Origin: Citrus sinensis
Taxonomy: Eukaryota; Streptophyta; Magnoliopsida; Sapindales; Rutaceae
Direction: 5' to 3'
Assembly (NCBI RefSeq): GCF_022201045.2
Contig: NC_068557.1
Coordinates: 18,081,501 to 18,145,500, forward strand
DNA length: 64,000 bases
Below, piece by piece: positions 24,296-34,864 of the stretch. The first letter of the stretch is position 1. Every line of letters begins with the position of its first letter. A program made the position numbers and the translations under genes. The notes beneath the pieces are model-generated. The model did not search any database. It was not told where the DNA came from and was given only the letters and a program-made list of their open reading frames with translations.

Positions 24296-25610
24296 GGGTG
24301 GGGCTATTTTGACCCACCAAATTTCTCTCTACACCAATTTTAAAAATCCGTTATTAAAAATAAATTCATTATTAAAAACTTAAAATTTGAACATCTCAAA
24401 ATGACCTTTCACTAATCACTCTCTCTCTACCTTAAAATTGCATATTCTTTCTCTATTCTCACTTTTAACTAAACACTCAATTTCACTCTCTTTTGAATTA
24501 ATTTTTTTTGCCCTTTCTTTATTTATCATGATCTATATATTATACATGATCTATATATTATACTTCCAATAAATAAGAAGTTTTTTTCTTTGTATTCATT
24601 ACCTTTTGTTTTTGGTAAAAATTAATTTTTTAATATTTATTAACTTTCATGACTAATAAAAATTTATTGATGTTCATTTTTAAATAGTGGGTTTTGTTAT
24701 TCTTAGTAAGTGATACCAATTATTTTGGGTAAAAGCTCATTTAGTCCCTATATTTTAATATTAGTGTCCGTTTAGTCCCTGTATTTTTTAAAATACCTCG
24801 AAACATTCATGACGTTAAAGTATTGATACCCCTATCGTTACTTTTTATTTATTTTGGCTTACTTTTATAATATTACCCTTTTATAATAATTTTTTTGTTT
24901 GGACATTAATAAAAAGAAAATAATTAAATTACCAATTTCACCCTAGAAAATAAAAAAAAATTATATTAATTTTTGTACCATTTGTACACTTGGTAGTTTG
25001 CATACAATTTTTGACAATTAAAAATTAATATATATTTTATTTTTTAGGGTTAAATTGGTAATTTAATTATTTTCTTTTTATTAATGTCCAAACAAAAAAA
25101 TTATTATAAAAGGATAATATTGTAAAAGTAAGCCAAAAGAAATAAAAAGTAATAATTTAATTTTTGACAATTAAAAATTAATATAATTTTTTAGGGTTAA
25201 ATTGATAATTTAATTATTTTCTTTTTATTAATGTCCAAATAAAAAAATTATTATAAAAGGGTAAGATTATAAAAGTAAGCCAAAAGAAATAAAAAGTAAC
25301 GGTATGGGTATCAATACTTTAACGGTATAGATGTTTTGAGGCATTTTTAAAAATATAGGGACTAAATGGATACTAATCTTAAAATATAGGGACTAAATGG
25401 ATACTAATATTAAAATATAGGGACTAAATGAGCTTTTACCCCAATTATTTGCAACTAAAAGAATATATTTGAATGAATTGATGAGAATATGAGAAATTGA
25501 GAAGAGAAAAGAGTTAATTAAGTAATTTTTTCAAAACTTATTTAGATAATCAAAATTCTTAATTAGAAAAAGGTGTAGAGAGTAAACTATTGAGTTCACA
25601 TAACTCATCC
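24296..25610. mobile_element. MULE-like TIR element containing a second MULE-like element
   Basis: The ends are GGGTGGGGCTATTTTGA and, reverse-complemented, GGATGAGTTATGTGA. Both TIRs also share a CTCTCTACACC block. The 9-bp target duplication TAATATTTA is perfect (24287-24295 and 25611-25619). The element at 24726-25441 is nested within it; without that insert the native length is about 590 bp. No coding sequence. Confidence 0.7.
24726..25441. mobile_element. Nested MULE-like TIR element, 716 bp
   Basis: The ends are TGGGTAAAAGCTCATTTAGT and its inverse, with long TIRs containing repeated tttagtccctatattttaa blocks. The 9-bp target duplication CAATTATTT is perfect (24717-24725 and 25442-25450). 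The right arm carries extra tandem copies of the atagggactaaatggatact unit, and the interior has a duplicated aattaaaaattaatat segment. Confidence 0.8.
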
Positions 25611-25619
25611 TAATATTTA

Positions 25620-26262
25620 TCATCTTAAATTAATTGAAATTAAACAAACAGAATGAAAAACCAATTGAACTTATAAATTATTTATACTAGCATATATAAA
25701 CATTTTTTTTTTTGTTTTTCCCCACTCTAGTCTCAAATTAAAGTGCAATGAAAACTTTTCTTTTGAACAAACACAAAAGAATTCGGAGTATGAGAATGAA
25801 ACTACTGTGTGATTAGGATTTGCTTATATTCTCTTTCATACTTATTAGTTTCTCCATTCTGTTTGGATTCAATCCCCAAATCAATAATAGAAATTAAGAA
25901 AAAAAAATCATAATTTGCTTACAAGAAATATCTGGTGACTTCTTTCTTAAACTTATATTATCCATTGCTTTCCACATCTACTTGTATTAATAAAAAGATC
26001 TTATTTATTAAGATAAAAACAGAGATCCATTTTTAAATTTAATAATTGAACTAATCCGCAACTCATGGGGTTTTTTGAGTTGATCCACAACTTATGGGCA
26101 TATTGGGAAACAGCATACTTATTAAATTAGTCGTTATTTTTAATTTCTAATAAGGGGTTTTATAAGAAATTTAGAAGGATGCCAGTCTTAAGGGGGAAGA
26201 AAAAAAAAGATAAAGGCTTTTGGACTAATTGCACATGAAATTGAAATTGGCGCGGCACATTA
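25620..26262. other. AT-rich intergenic region
   Basis: No gene is seen. A short piece near 26150-26200 resembles, in inverted orientation, sequence just left of 24287, hinting at an older outer element that I cannot bound. Confidence 0.4.
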
Positions 26263-26798
26263 GGAGCGGTAATATTTGATTCTCACAATTATCTCATCAA
26301 CCGCAATTTTCTAATTAATTTTATTTGTTCTAGAATTGTCTTTATTGAAAAATTAGAAATAAATAAACGACAAATTTTTTTTCTCATTTCTCTTATTTTT
26401 TTTAATTGGTTTACAATTTAAATCAAATATCAACTTCTAATCAAATTTCAAATTGAAATTAAACAAAATTTTATATTATCACATAAAATTATAAAACAAT
26501 ATCATCAATAACCACAGAGCTCACAATGCGTTCATAAAATTCAACAAAACCTAATATTGAGACTCATTATATATTGTTGATGGTGAAGAAGGTAGATGAT
26601 TGTGGCGGTGATAATGAACTTGTTTGTTGATGAAAATAGCTGGTAGGGATCGATGGTTATTCTAGAGAGAAGGAGGAGGGGGAGGGGGATAAAATAAAAA
26701 TAATATTTTTTAGTAAGAATAATTAAAAAAATAATAAAATAAATTAAAAAGTGGAGGTTGATGAGATAATTTAGGGAATCAAGTATCATTACTGGCAC
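26263..26798. mobile_element. Probable TIR MITE
   Basis: The left arm (cggtaatatttgattctcac, then attatctcatcaacc) and the right arm, reverse-complemented (cagtaatgatacttgattcc, then attatctcatcaacc), are inverted repeats. Possible flanking repeats ggcacatta and ggcacactc match only partly, so boundaries and class are uncertain. A purine-rich tract (gagaaggaggagggggaggg) lies inside. Confidence 0.5.
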
Positions 26799-27485
26799 AC
26801 TCAGAGAAAAAAATAAAATAAAACAAAGGCCGAATCATCAAGAGTCAAGACCCACGCGCGAGAGGCGATGAAGAATCAAATTAAATAAGCTTTGGAATAA
26901 TTGAATTGCATTAATAACCGTTCACTTTAGGACTCACTGCTCTGCCACGTAGCACTGGCCCCATGCAAGTTTTTCTCTTGTAAAAGACACGCGAAGACAG
27001 GGATTGGAGATTTGAAGTGGCCGAGAGAAATTGAAGCATAGCAGCAGCCACAGGTTGGAGAAAGGAGATTTCCAACTGCTTCGGTTATTTTCATGATTAG
27101 TTTTATCTATTTTTTTAATTCTCAACTCAATTATTTGTAGCTAATTTTGCATACTAGTTTAAGGATGATATCCTGCTCAACGAAATAAATTCTTTTATTC
27201 AATTAATCTCCTTCCATTCTACTTTAACGTTTATGATTTTTGTTTAATATATTTATTTGATAATTAACCTTTTCAGCAATTTTATTATGTATTATTGATT
27301 GTTAAGATATTTATTTATTTAAATATATGCTTAGGTTTTTAAAATTTATATGTGATTATGTTTATTTCTAATTCTCATTTGGCATATAGTTTTGGATTGG
27401 CATATGCTTTGTAAGATAATATACTTAATAACTCCTTAATTTTTTGATTGAACTACTATGGATTATAATCAATATCATTTAAGTA

Positions 27486-28086
27486 ATGGAAATATTTCCC
27501 TTTTCCTTCATCGTTTCCCCTTTCCTGTCTCTTTTTCTTTGGTTGCTTAAGATGAAACAACAAATTTGCTCACATCAAGCTCAAATCCTCATCTTCTTCA
27601 AAGCTGCCAAGATCTTTTGTTTCACTTTTCTCCCGCAAGAAATTGCAAACACTTGCCTCAAAGATTACTACACAAACTGGTTCAACACTCTACAAAAAAA
27701 CCCTCTTCCCTCTCATTCACAAATCTCTTTCTTCATCTTCTTCGCAAACCCTCCTCTACTCTCACGTCGACCTCCTCTTCAGCCATTTTCTTTCCTATTA
27801 CGACGCATTTGACAATGTGGCCACCCAAGAAAATCTACCCGAGCCTCTCTTCCCATCTTGGCACAACGGTCTTGAAATCCCATTCCTCTTTCTTTGCGAT
27901 CTCCACCCTTATGTACTAACCAACCTCATTAGATCACTTCTTGATGAAGAAAGCGAAGTAGAAGAAGACGATGATGATGCATTTTTTTTATGAAAGGTTG
28001 TGGCAAGTGTTCATGGCGTGGATGAATGTGTCCAAAAATTTGATGTCATGGATTGAGCAAATTGAATTTGGGTTGAGGCTGATATA
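27486..28086 (+). pseudogene. DOG1-domain protein relic (INP1-like), frameshifted
   Basis: Three reading frames must be joined to recover a DOG1-type domain. The first block is KDYYTNWFNTL (to about 27693). The second, after a shift at an A7 run (27694-27700), includes HVDLLFSHFLSYYDAFD and FLFLCDLHPYVLTNLIRSL. The third, after a shift at a T8 run (27982-27989), is YERLWQVFMAWMNVSKNLM followed by WIEQIEFGLRL and a stop. The pattern (aromatic FY..W start, DLHP..L.NL, W...S..L..WIEQIE.GLRL) fits single-exon DOG1-domain proteins such as INAPERTURATE POLLEN1. The family assignment is by motif memory. The normal C-terminus after GLRL is missing. Both shifts are in homopolymers, so sequencing error could explain them, but the early stop after GLRL cannot be explained that way. 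Confidence 0.6.
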
Positions 28087-28303
28087 GGGATGAGAACATA
28101 TCAAACGGTGTTGTTTTGATGATGATAAAAAAAAAAGTGCAAAAGTTGAACTTTAAAATAAAAAAATTAAACTTAATAAAAAAAATATCGTATTGGTAAC
28201 ATTCGGGGCTTGACTCGGGATTTGACTTGGGGTAAATAGCAGCATTGTTAAGTTATTCATGTAGAACTTAGGGTACGTTTGGAATTGAGATTGGGCAGCT
28301 GTA

Positions 28304-28723
28304 TGTCACGGGATAAATGTTTTGCGCAGCTAACCCGTGCGACACTTAGACAACTTTGCCGAATGTTGCTAAATAAGCCTTGAGATTCTCGAACTAGAGA
28401 AGAGAGCAATGTAGCCGAATAAGAGAAATTGTATTGCACAAAAGAGAGATTACAAGAATGCTTGCGTTACTTGCTCAATGCTTGTTGTTGTGTACAAACG
28501 CCTAATGCCATCCCATATGCCAAGCTCTAGAGATTCTAGAGAAATCTACCAACTATCTAGAATTTACATGTGCTGGAAATGCACAGACAATTCTAGAGTA
28601 TTTACAAGCTCAATGCGCTAGAATTGCCTAGAACTTTTCGAAATTGGGCCAAGCTAGCACTCTTGGCCTTGTGTTGGGCTCTTGGTGAGTAAATTGGGCT
28701 AGCGAATTGGGCGGTTCGCAACA
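28304..28723 (-). repeat. 3' LTR of the Gypsy element (lacks TATA segment)
   Basis: 420 bp. Compared with the 5' LTR it lacks about 15 bp just after catcccata, including the TATA-like motif. Confidence 0.9.
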
Positions 28724-28736
28724 TCCTCCCCCACCT

Positions 28737-29220
28737 AAGCTCGCGGCGTCCTCGTCGCGCTCTTGTGCTTGAAATTCTGAATGTGTTCAGCGAATTGCCA
28801 CATATCATCTTCACGTTCCCAAGTGGCTTCTCTTTCGGGGAGGTTTTTTCACTTCACCAAGTACTCGCTATGTGCTGGCACACCCCTCCTCGAAACTATG
28901 CGGTCTGCAATGATGTAGTCCACATCTTTGTCGGACATGGTGACAACGGCGGTTGGCGCGCGCCTCGATTCTCCGCGACTTAGGTCTCCCATGTCTTCGT
29001 GATATAGCTTGAGAAGGCTCACATGGAAGACCGGATTGATCTTGAGTCTTGGTGGAAGTTGGAGTTGATACGAGACGTTGCCCACACATCGAACAATTTG
29101 GAAGGGTCCCTCGTAGCGCCTCACTAACCCCTTGTGGACTTTGCGCAACATCTTGAATTGTTGGGGTAAGAGCTTAATCATGACTCGATCACTTTCCTTA
29201 TACTCAACATGCCGTCTCCT
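28737..29220 (-). pseudogene. Gypsy integrase C-terminus and chromodomain remnant
   Basis: The minus strand codes for the integrase C-terminal segment (RRYEGPFQIV and NPVFHVSLLK) followed by a chromodomain (VDYIIADRIVSRRG, then HSEYLVK). The conserved Trp after LVK is a stop codon (TGA), after which KNLPEREATWE continues in the same frame. Chromodomains guide integration to histone-marked chromatin in chromoviruses. The stop would remove the second half. Confidence 0.8.
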
Positions 29221-29229
29221 TGTATTAGC

Positions 29230-30915
29230 TCATTTCTTCATTTTCCTCACGGGTTTGTCGAGGTAGGCTAGCGTGATATCCGTTTCCTCATGCCATTCGC
29301 GGGCGAGCTTGTGTGCCGCAGGGATTTTCCCTCCGTAAGTCGAGGCTATGGCGTTGGGGGTCATGGGCTGGAATCCCATAATGATCTCGAACGGACTCTT
29401 GCCCGTAACCTCACTTCGCTGCAAGTTATAAGAAAATTGGGTGATGTAGAGTAGTTTCGCCCAATCCCGCTGATGAGCGCTCACATAATACCTCAAGTAC
29501 ATCTCGAGGAGGCCATTAATGCGATCGGCCTGCCCATCCGTTTGTGGGTGGAAGCTTGTCGAGAACTTGAGATCGGTCCCCAACATCTTGAAGAGCTCCG
29601 TCCAGAAACGCCCAGTGAACCGAGGGTCTCGGTCGCTTACAATGTTCCTTGGAACTCCCCAAAGCTTCACAATGTGCTTGACGAATAGGCGGGCTGCCTC
29701 GTCCACTTTGCAATCAACTGGTGCATCAATGAATGTGGCATATTTACTGTATCGGTCGACAATGACCATGATGTTGCTGCACCCTTCGGACTTGGGCAGC
29801 GATGTGATGAAGTCCATGGAGACACTTTCCCATGGCCTTGTTGCTAGTGGTAGCGGCTCCAACAATCCCGCTGGAAGTTGATGATCCACCTTGTCTTGTT
29901 GGCACACAAGACAAGTTCGCACATATGCCTCGATGTCGTCCCTCATGTGCGGCCAAAAGTACGAGGCTTGAACTAGTGCGGTGGTGCTCTCGATTCTTGG
30001 GTGACCAGCCCACTTGGAGTCATGGCACTCCTTGATTATTTCTTTCCGTAAATTTTCCCACCTTGACACAAACAACCGATCTCCCTTGGTAAGGAGGATG
30101 CCTTCCTCTTGCCAAAAACGTCTTGTCTTTCCCTCGAGCACCTTCTCTAGCAAATCCTTTGCTAGCGGATCTTGTTGGAGGCCTTCCTTGATGTGTGAGA
30201 AAAGGTCGGACTTCGGTTGGCTCATGCTAAGTGTCGCCAATTCGGCCTTGCGACTTAGAGCATCCGCAACGACATTGGCTTTCCCTGGTTTGTACTCGAG
30301 CCGATAGTCGAATTCCACTAGAAAGTCTTGCCAATGTGCTTGCTTCAGACTCAACTTCTTTTGTGTTTGAAAGTTGCTCGTCGCTACGTTGTCTGTCATG
30401 ATCATGAAGTGAGAGCCTAGCAAGTAATGTCGCCACACTCTTAGACAATAGATAATGGCTGTCATCTCATTTTCTTGCACCGTGTAGCGGCATTCCGTAT
30501 TATTTAGCTTTCGACTTTTGAATGCTATGGGGTGGCCTTCTTGCATGAGGACTCTCTTATGGCGAAATCTGAGGCATCCGTTTGGACTTCGAAGGGTTTG
30601 GTGTGGCCCGGAAGGGTAAGGACAGGTTCCTCCAAAATTGCCCTTTTTAACTCCTCGAATACGCGTTGGCACTCTTCGGACCAATGCCACGTTTTGTTTT
30701 TCTTGAGCATATTCGTCAAGGGTGCCGCCTTGGCTGAGTAGCCCTTGATGAAACGGTAGTAGTAGTTCACCAACCCAAGGAATGAGCGAAGCTCGGGCAC
30801 TTTCGAGGGAGACTCCCATTCGAGGATGACCTTCACTTTGGCATTCTCCATCATGAGCTTCCCTCCCGCAATCTTGTGGCCAAGGAACTCCACCTCTTGT
30901 TGGGCAAACGAGCAT
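29230..30915 (-). pseudogene. Gypsy RNase H and integrase region, long open frame
   Basis: The longest open frame in the window (561 residues). From about residue 120 it has RNase H sequence (TECRYTVQENEMTAI, VWRHYLLGSHF). Then comes the linker (KANVVADALSRK), an HHCC zinc-binding region (H...H...CLVCQQDK), and the integrase core with the first Asp in VSMDFITSLPK and the second in VSDRDPRF. The third acidic position, spaced 35 residues on, is Asp in GQADRIN where active elements have Glu (GQTERVN type). The start of the frame reads RT sequence out of frame, so the true protein enters it by a frameshift near 30540. Confidence 0.85.
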
Positions 30916-31330
30916 TTCTCCAATTTGAGGAAGAGCTCGTTATCTCGAAGTACCTGGAGGACTTGTCACAAATGTTGGACATGCTCCTCAAGTGTGGTGC
31001 TATATACCACAATGTCATCCAAGTACGCGACCACGAAGCAGTCGAGGAATGGTTGGAGTACCTTGTTCATGAGTGTGCAAAATGTGGCGGGCGCATTAGT
31101 AAGGCCAAAAGGCATCACAAGGAATTCGAAAGACCCGTACTTTGTTGTGCATGCCGTCTTAGGTTCGTCTCCCTTGGCGATGCGCTCTTGGTAGTACCCG
31201 GAGCGCAAGTCAAGTTTGGTGAAGTACTGCACTTTGCCAAGCTGATCGAACAAGTCCGCGATCAAGGGAATCAGATACTTGTTATTGATGGTGATCTTAT
31301 TGAGTGCCCTATAGTCGATATACATCCGCA
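30540..31330 (-). pseudogene. Gypsy reverse transcriptase remnant
   Basis: Two overlapping frames cover RT. The first contains [36 protein letters not shown] and the catalytic YLDDIVVYS. The second (30525-30923) continues with [26 protein letters not shown] and the start of RNase [13 protein letters not shown] frameshift separates the two near 30940, and another near 30540 leads into the RNase H frame. Confidence 0.88.
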
Positions 31331-31620
31331 GCGATCCATCCTTTTTTTCTTTGGAAGAAGACCGGTGCGCCGAATGGGGCCTTTGAGGGGAAAATGTAGC
31401 CTGCGTTCAGTAAGTTTTTGAGTTGTTTCTGCAACTCCTCAAGTTCGGGCTGTGCCATACGGTAAGGTGCCAAGGCTGGCGACTTCGTGCCTTATTCCAG
31501 CTCGATCGCATGATCTACCTCTCGTCGAGGTGGGAGCTTTTTTGGAAGTTCTGGAGGCATCACGTCCTTGTACTCATTGAGGACGGCTTAAATTCGCGGA
31601 GGGACTTGGCTTGGTGAGGT

Positions 31621-32100
31621 TCAGCTATTTCCTTCCTCATTTAATTCCCGAATGGAGACCGAGAAACTTGGGTCCTTCTTGAAAGCCCTTTTGAATTTCA
31701 TGGCGGAGAGTGTCTTCTCCTCGGACTTGCCTCGTTCCATGGGAACCATGCATGCCTTACTCCCGTCGAGGATGCTTAGGGAGTTCGTAGCGGGCAGCGG
31801 GAAGGCATGGACTTGGTCAAAGAATTCCATGCCGAGGACCATCTTGAAATCATCCATGGGGACGATGGAGAAATCAAGCTATCCGCTCCACGTACCGAGT
31901 GTTAAGTGCACGCCTTGTGCAATTCCCGTAATTGGTTTAGCGGGTGAGTTTACTGCCTTCATTATGCCTCCTTCCTTGGTGGCCTTGAGGCCTAAGCGCT
32001 TGCCCTCGTCTACGGACACGAAATTGTGCGTTGCTCCCGTGTCTAGCAGCGTGCGAACGGACTGACTATTTATCTTTGCGCTGACATACATGAGCCCTTT
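31621..32100 (-). pseudogene. Gypsy aspartic protease region
   Basis: The minus strand reads LMYVSAKINSQSVRTLLDTGATHNFV, with the DTG catalytic triplet in a typical LLDTGATHNF context (one protomer of the retropepsin dimer). A stop separates LTLGTWSG from DFSIVPMDDFKMVLGMEFF, which continues the domain. Not functional as it stands. Confidence 0.8.
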
Positions 32101-32109
32101 CTTGATGAG

Positions 32110-33426
32110 TGTGGGCTGTTGGCGATTGAGTGCGCCAAGGCATTAGAGAGAACCTATGCTGAGTTGGGGTTCCTCTGAGGACATTGTGGGGTTGCTCTTT
32201 AGTTGGGCAGCAAGAGCGTTGAGCGATTTCTTCTCTGGACAGTCGTGTACCTAATGAGGACCGTTGCATATAAAGCATGGGTTTCACGGCTTTGGTGCCT
32301 CCTTCTTGTCCTCCGATTTTCCTTGCCCGCTCTTGTTGCTAGGTAGCTTTTTCTGCCCCCAATCTTTGCGGTTGTTGCCCTTGTCCTTGTGACTCTCTCC
32401 CTCACCTTTGCCTTGGCTAGACTTCTTGTCTTTGGATTGGGTACAATATTCAGTGAGCGATTCCGCAATGGCGATGGCGTCGTCAAGTGTTTAAACACCA
32501 CGCCTATCAAGCTCGGTCTTGGCCCAATCCTTGAGGCCATCTTGGAAGTAGAAAAGCGAATTCTTGTCGGACATGTCGCTTATCTCCAACATAAAAGTAG
32601 TGAACTCATTGATGTAGTCCCGAATGCTACCCGATTGCTTGAGGAGACGTAAGCGCGCTCGCCCTTCCTTCTCCGCATTACTTGGGGCGAACTGCTTTCA
32701 GAGTTCTTGCTTGAAGTCGGCCCAAGTGTCGATGGTGCAAATGCCCTTGCCCATCTCACCATGCTTGCGACGCCACCATAGTTGTACAGCGCCTCTAAGA
32801 TAAGTGGGTGCAGTGCCCACTTTTGATGCCTCATCTCGGACACCCATGGCGTCGAAGTATTGATCCAACCCAAATAGAAAGTTATTCACGACTGTGGCAT
32901 TGCATGTGCCATCATAAGTGTCAGGCTTTGGCACGTCAATGCAGCGCGCATCACTGTGCTTGCGGAAGCTGGACTAGCAGAGAGTGTGCGCTTGTGCCAT
33001 GCCCAATCTGAGCGGACTTCATCCACTTCCGCATGGACAGCTCGTAGTTCATCCTGAATAAAGCTACGAAGTTTGAGCAACTCATCATGAAAAGAACGAA
33101 ACTCACCTCGAAGTATTCGCTTGCTCTTGGATGAGGGCCTTTGTTTCCACCGTGAACTCGGCGTACTCTCCATCGAGACCGTCCACTCGTTCCTCTAATC
33201 CCTTGAGGTTGTCTTGAGCGGCGGATAACGCAATTTCAAGAGTAGTCACATGAGGCTCCAACGCATCCACGGATGGGACCTTGGACTTGTCGCGAGTCTT
33301 GCCTTGGGCGCGTTCTCCCTCTCGACCGTGGCTTGGTTCCAGTGGAACATCCACACCAACAACACCCTCTTGTGCTACGTTCGAAGGGTTGGCCATTGCT
33401 TCGTGAGCTAACTTGCGTGCGTGCAA
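32110..33426 (-). pseudogene. Gypsy gag remnant with zinc knuckle
   Basis: Gag is spread over several frames. It starts at 33426 with MHARKLAHEAMANPS, has a coiled-coil stretch (LEIALSAAQDNLKGLEERV), then the retrotransposon-gag core (LRGAVQLWWRRKHGEMG, TWADFKQEL, stop, KQFAPSNAEKEGRARLR). It ends in a CCHC knuckle CFICNGPH, stop, VHDC. There are at least one frameshift and four in-frame stops. Confidence 0.85.
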
Positions 33427-33432
33427 ACCTTA

Positions 33433-33444
33433 GCTCTGATACCA
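33433..33444 (-). promoter_or_regulatory. tRNA-iMet primer-binding site of the Gypsy element
   Basis: On the minus strand TGGTATCAGAGC begins 2 bp inside the 5' LTR boundary. It is complementary to the 3' end of initiator Met tRNA, used to prime minus-strand synthesis. Confidence 0.9.
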
Positions 33445-33446
33445 CT

Positions 33447-33881
33447 TGTCACGGGATGAGTGTTTTGCTCAGCTAACCCGTGCGGCACTTAGACAACTTT
33501 ACCGAATGTTGCTAAGTAAGCCTTGAGATTATCGAACTAGAGAAGAGAGCAATGGAGCCGAATAAGAGAAATTGTATTGCACAAAAGAGAGATTACAAGA
33601 ATACTTGAGTTGCTTGCTCAATGCTTGTTGTTGTGTACAAATGCCTAATGCCATCCCATATTTATAGGGGAGGCTTGCCAAGCTCTAGAGATTTTAGAGA
33701 AATCTACCAACTATCTAGAATTTACATGTGCTGGAAATGCATAGACAATTCTAGAGTATTTACAAGCTCAATGTGCTAGAGTTGCCTAGAACTTTCCGGA
33801 ATTGGGCCAAGCTAGCACTCTTGGCCTTGTGTTGGGCTCTTGGTGAGCAAATTGAGCTAGCGAATTGGGCGGTCCACAACA
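33447..33881 (-). repeat. 5' LTR of the Gypsy element (with TATA motif)
   Basis: 435 bp, TG...CA. On the minus strand it contains cctataaata at 33659-33668, a plausible TATA box that is absent from the 3' LTR. Confidence 0.9.
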
Positions 33882-34126
33882 TGTAGCTTAAAAGTTACAG
33901 TACTAAAGTGTTTGGTAAACACTACCTACTGTAACTTGTAAACTATGTTGATATGATTTTTCACATGTATAATGAAAATTTTATTATATTTTTAATAATT
34001 TTGTCAAAATTATTATTTAAAATTTATATTTATTATATATTATTAACTTTTTTTTATAGTTACAAGTTTTTTTTACATTAGCTATAATTTAAAAGATATA
34101 GCACCTCAATTTCAAATGGTACCTTA

Positions 34127-34416
34127 TTCTTGTCGTCCGCTATTTCCCTAAAAAAGTCTTCGTTTGAGTACCTGAGAAGGCAGTAATGACAATGGAACCA
34201 ATTGATTGCTCCTTTCTCTTTAGAGCAAAGCTTGCGGAGCTCTTTGTCTTCATCAATAAAAAAAGATTTACAGCTTGAGCTTGACACATGCCCATGCAAA
34301 GGGCTAGTCCGTTTACACGGTTTTGGACTTGGCTGAATGAGACAAGTCTGAATCCTATACGAGGAACTAGATAAAATATTAAGCAGCTTATTATGTAAAC
34401 ATTTTGATGTTACCAA
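34127..34416 (-). pseudogene. DUF26 (Gnk2-type) pseudogene broken by a MITE
   Basis: The minus strand resembles the first DUF26 domain of the intact relatives at 50942 and 60318. NKLLNILSSSSYRIQ matches the NLNKLIGYLDYQAPP region, HGHVSSSSCKSF matches CRGDVSSSDCKTC with the first Cys lost, and CHYCLLRYSNEDFFREIADD matches DNCLLKYTNTEFFGQID. Bridging the MITE through its TTA target site continues the frame as DDKNKFYM, as in the relatives, after which similarity ends. Neither start codon nor second domain remains. Confidence 0.75.
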
Positions 34417-34864
34417 ATGGAAACTTTTTTTTCTTTTTTATTTCATTGAATCATAGCAAAAGCAAATGAGCTTACCTCCAGCCGTAGCCATCAGATTCTC
34501 CTAGATTTCAAATTGAATTTTGTATTTTAACTAGAATTTTTTTAGTTTGTACCATTATTCATGTGAGTGGATGGAATACATGGGCTTAAGTTGTTATACC
34601 ATAACCCTTAATTTTAATTTTCTAAAAATTAGTTATCTTCTTCTCTTATCAAGAAGAATATCAATCAAGGGAAAGAGATAGGGCGTATTCTCTTAATATC
34701 TGATAACTACCACAATTTTTTTTTTTAACTAACCATCCAATATGTTGAGAGATTTTAAGAATAGTGAAGCTTATTATAACTTCTCTTTAAAATGCTTTAA
34801 ATTTGAAATTTAAATAAATTTAAATAAAGATAAAAATTTAAAATTAACCAAAATATAAATAATA

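Larger units (their letters stand above)
28304..33881 (-). mobile_element. Ty3/Gypsy chromovirus-type retrotransposon, inactive
   Basis: The element reads right to left. LTRs are 33447-33881 (5') and 28304-28723 (3'), both TG...CA. The primer-binding site for initiator Met tRNA (TGGTATCAGAGC on the minus strand) is at 33433-33444. The polypurine tract aggtgggggagga abuts the 3' LTR at about 28724-28736. A 4-bp repeat tgta flanks the element (28300-28303 and 33882-33885). The domain order gag, protease, RT, RNase H, integrase, chromodomain places it in Ty3/Gypsy chromoviruses. LTRs differ at about 22 aligned positions (hand count, about 5 percent) plus a 15-bp indel. Stops or frameshifts occur in gag, protease, RNase H and the chromodomain. 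Confidence 0.93.
28271..34123. mobile_element. PIF/Harbinger MITE (native 271 bp) split by a Gypsy element
   Basis: The left part (28271-28303) starts GGGTACGTTTGGAATTGAG. The right part ends at 34123 and reads GGTACCATTTGAAATTGAG when reverse-complemented. TTA flanks both sides (28268-28270 and 34124-34126). Removing the Gypsy element (28304-33881) and one 4-bp duplication leaves exactly 271 bp, the length of the intact relative at 55679-55949. The MITE lies inside a DUF26 pseudogene. Confidence 0.8.

Noticed and set aside
30876..31421. Long plus-strand frames over the Gypsy element
   Set aside because: They are antisense shadows of reverse transcriptase and RNase H; the minus-strand reading gives clear domain motifs.
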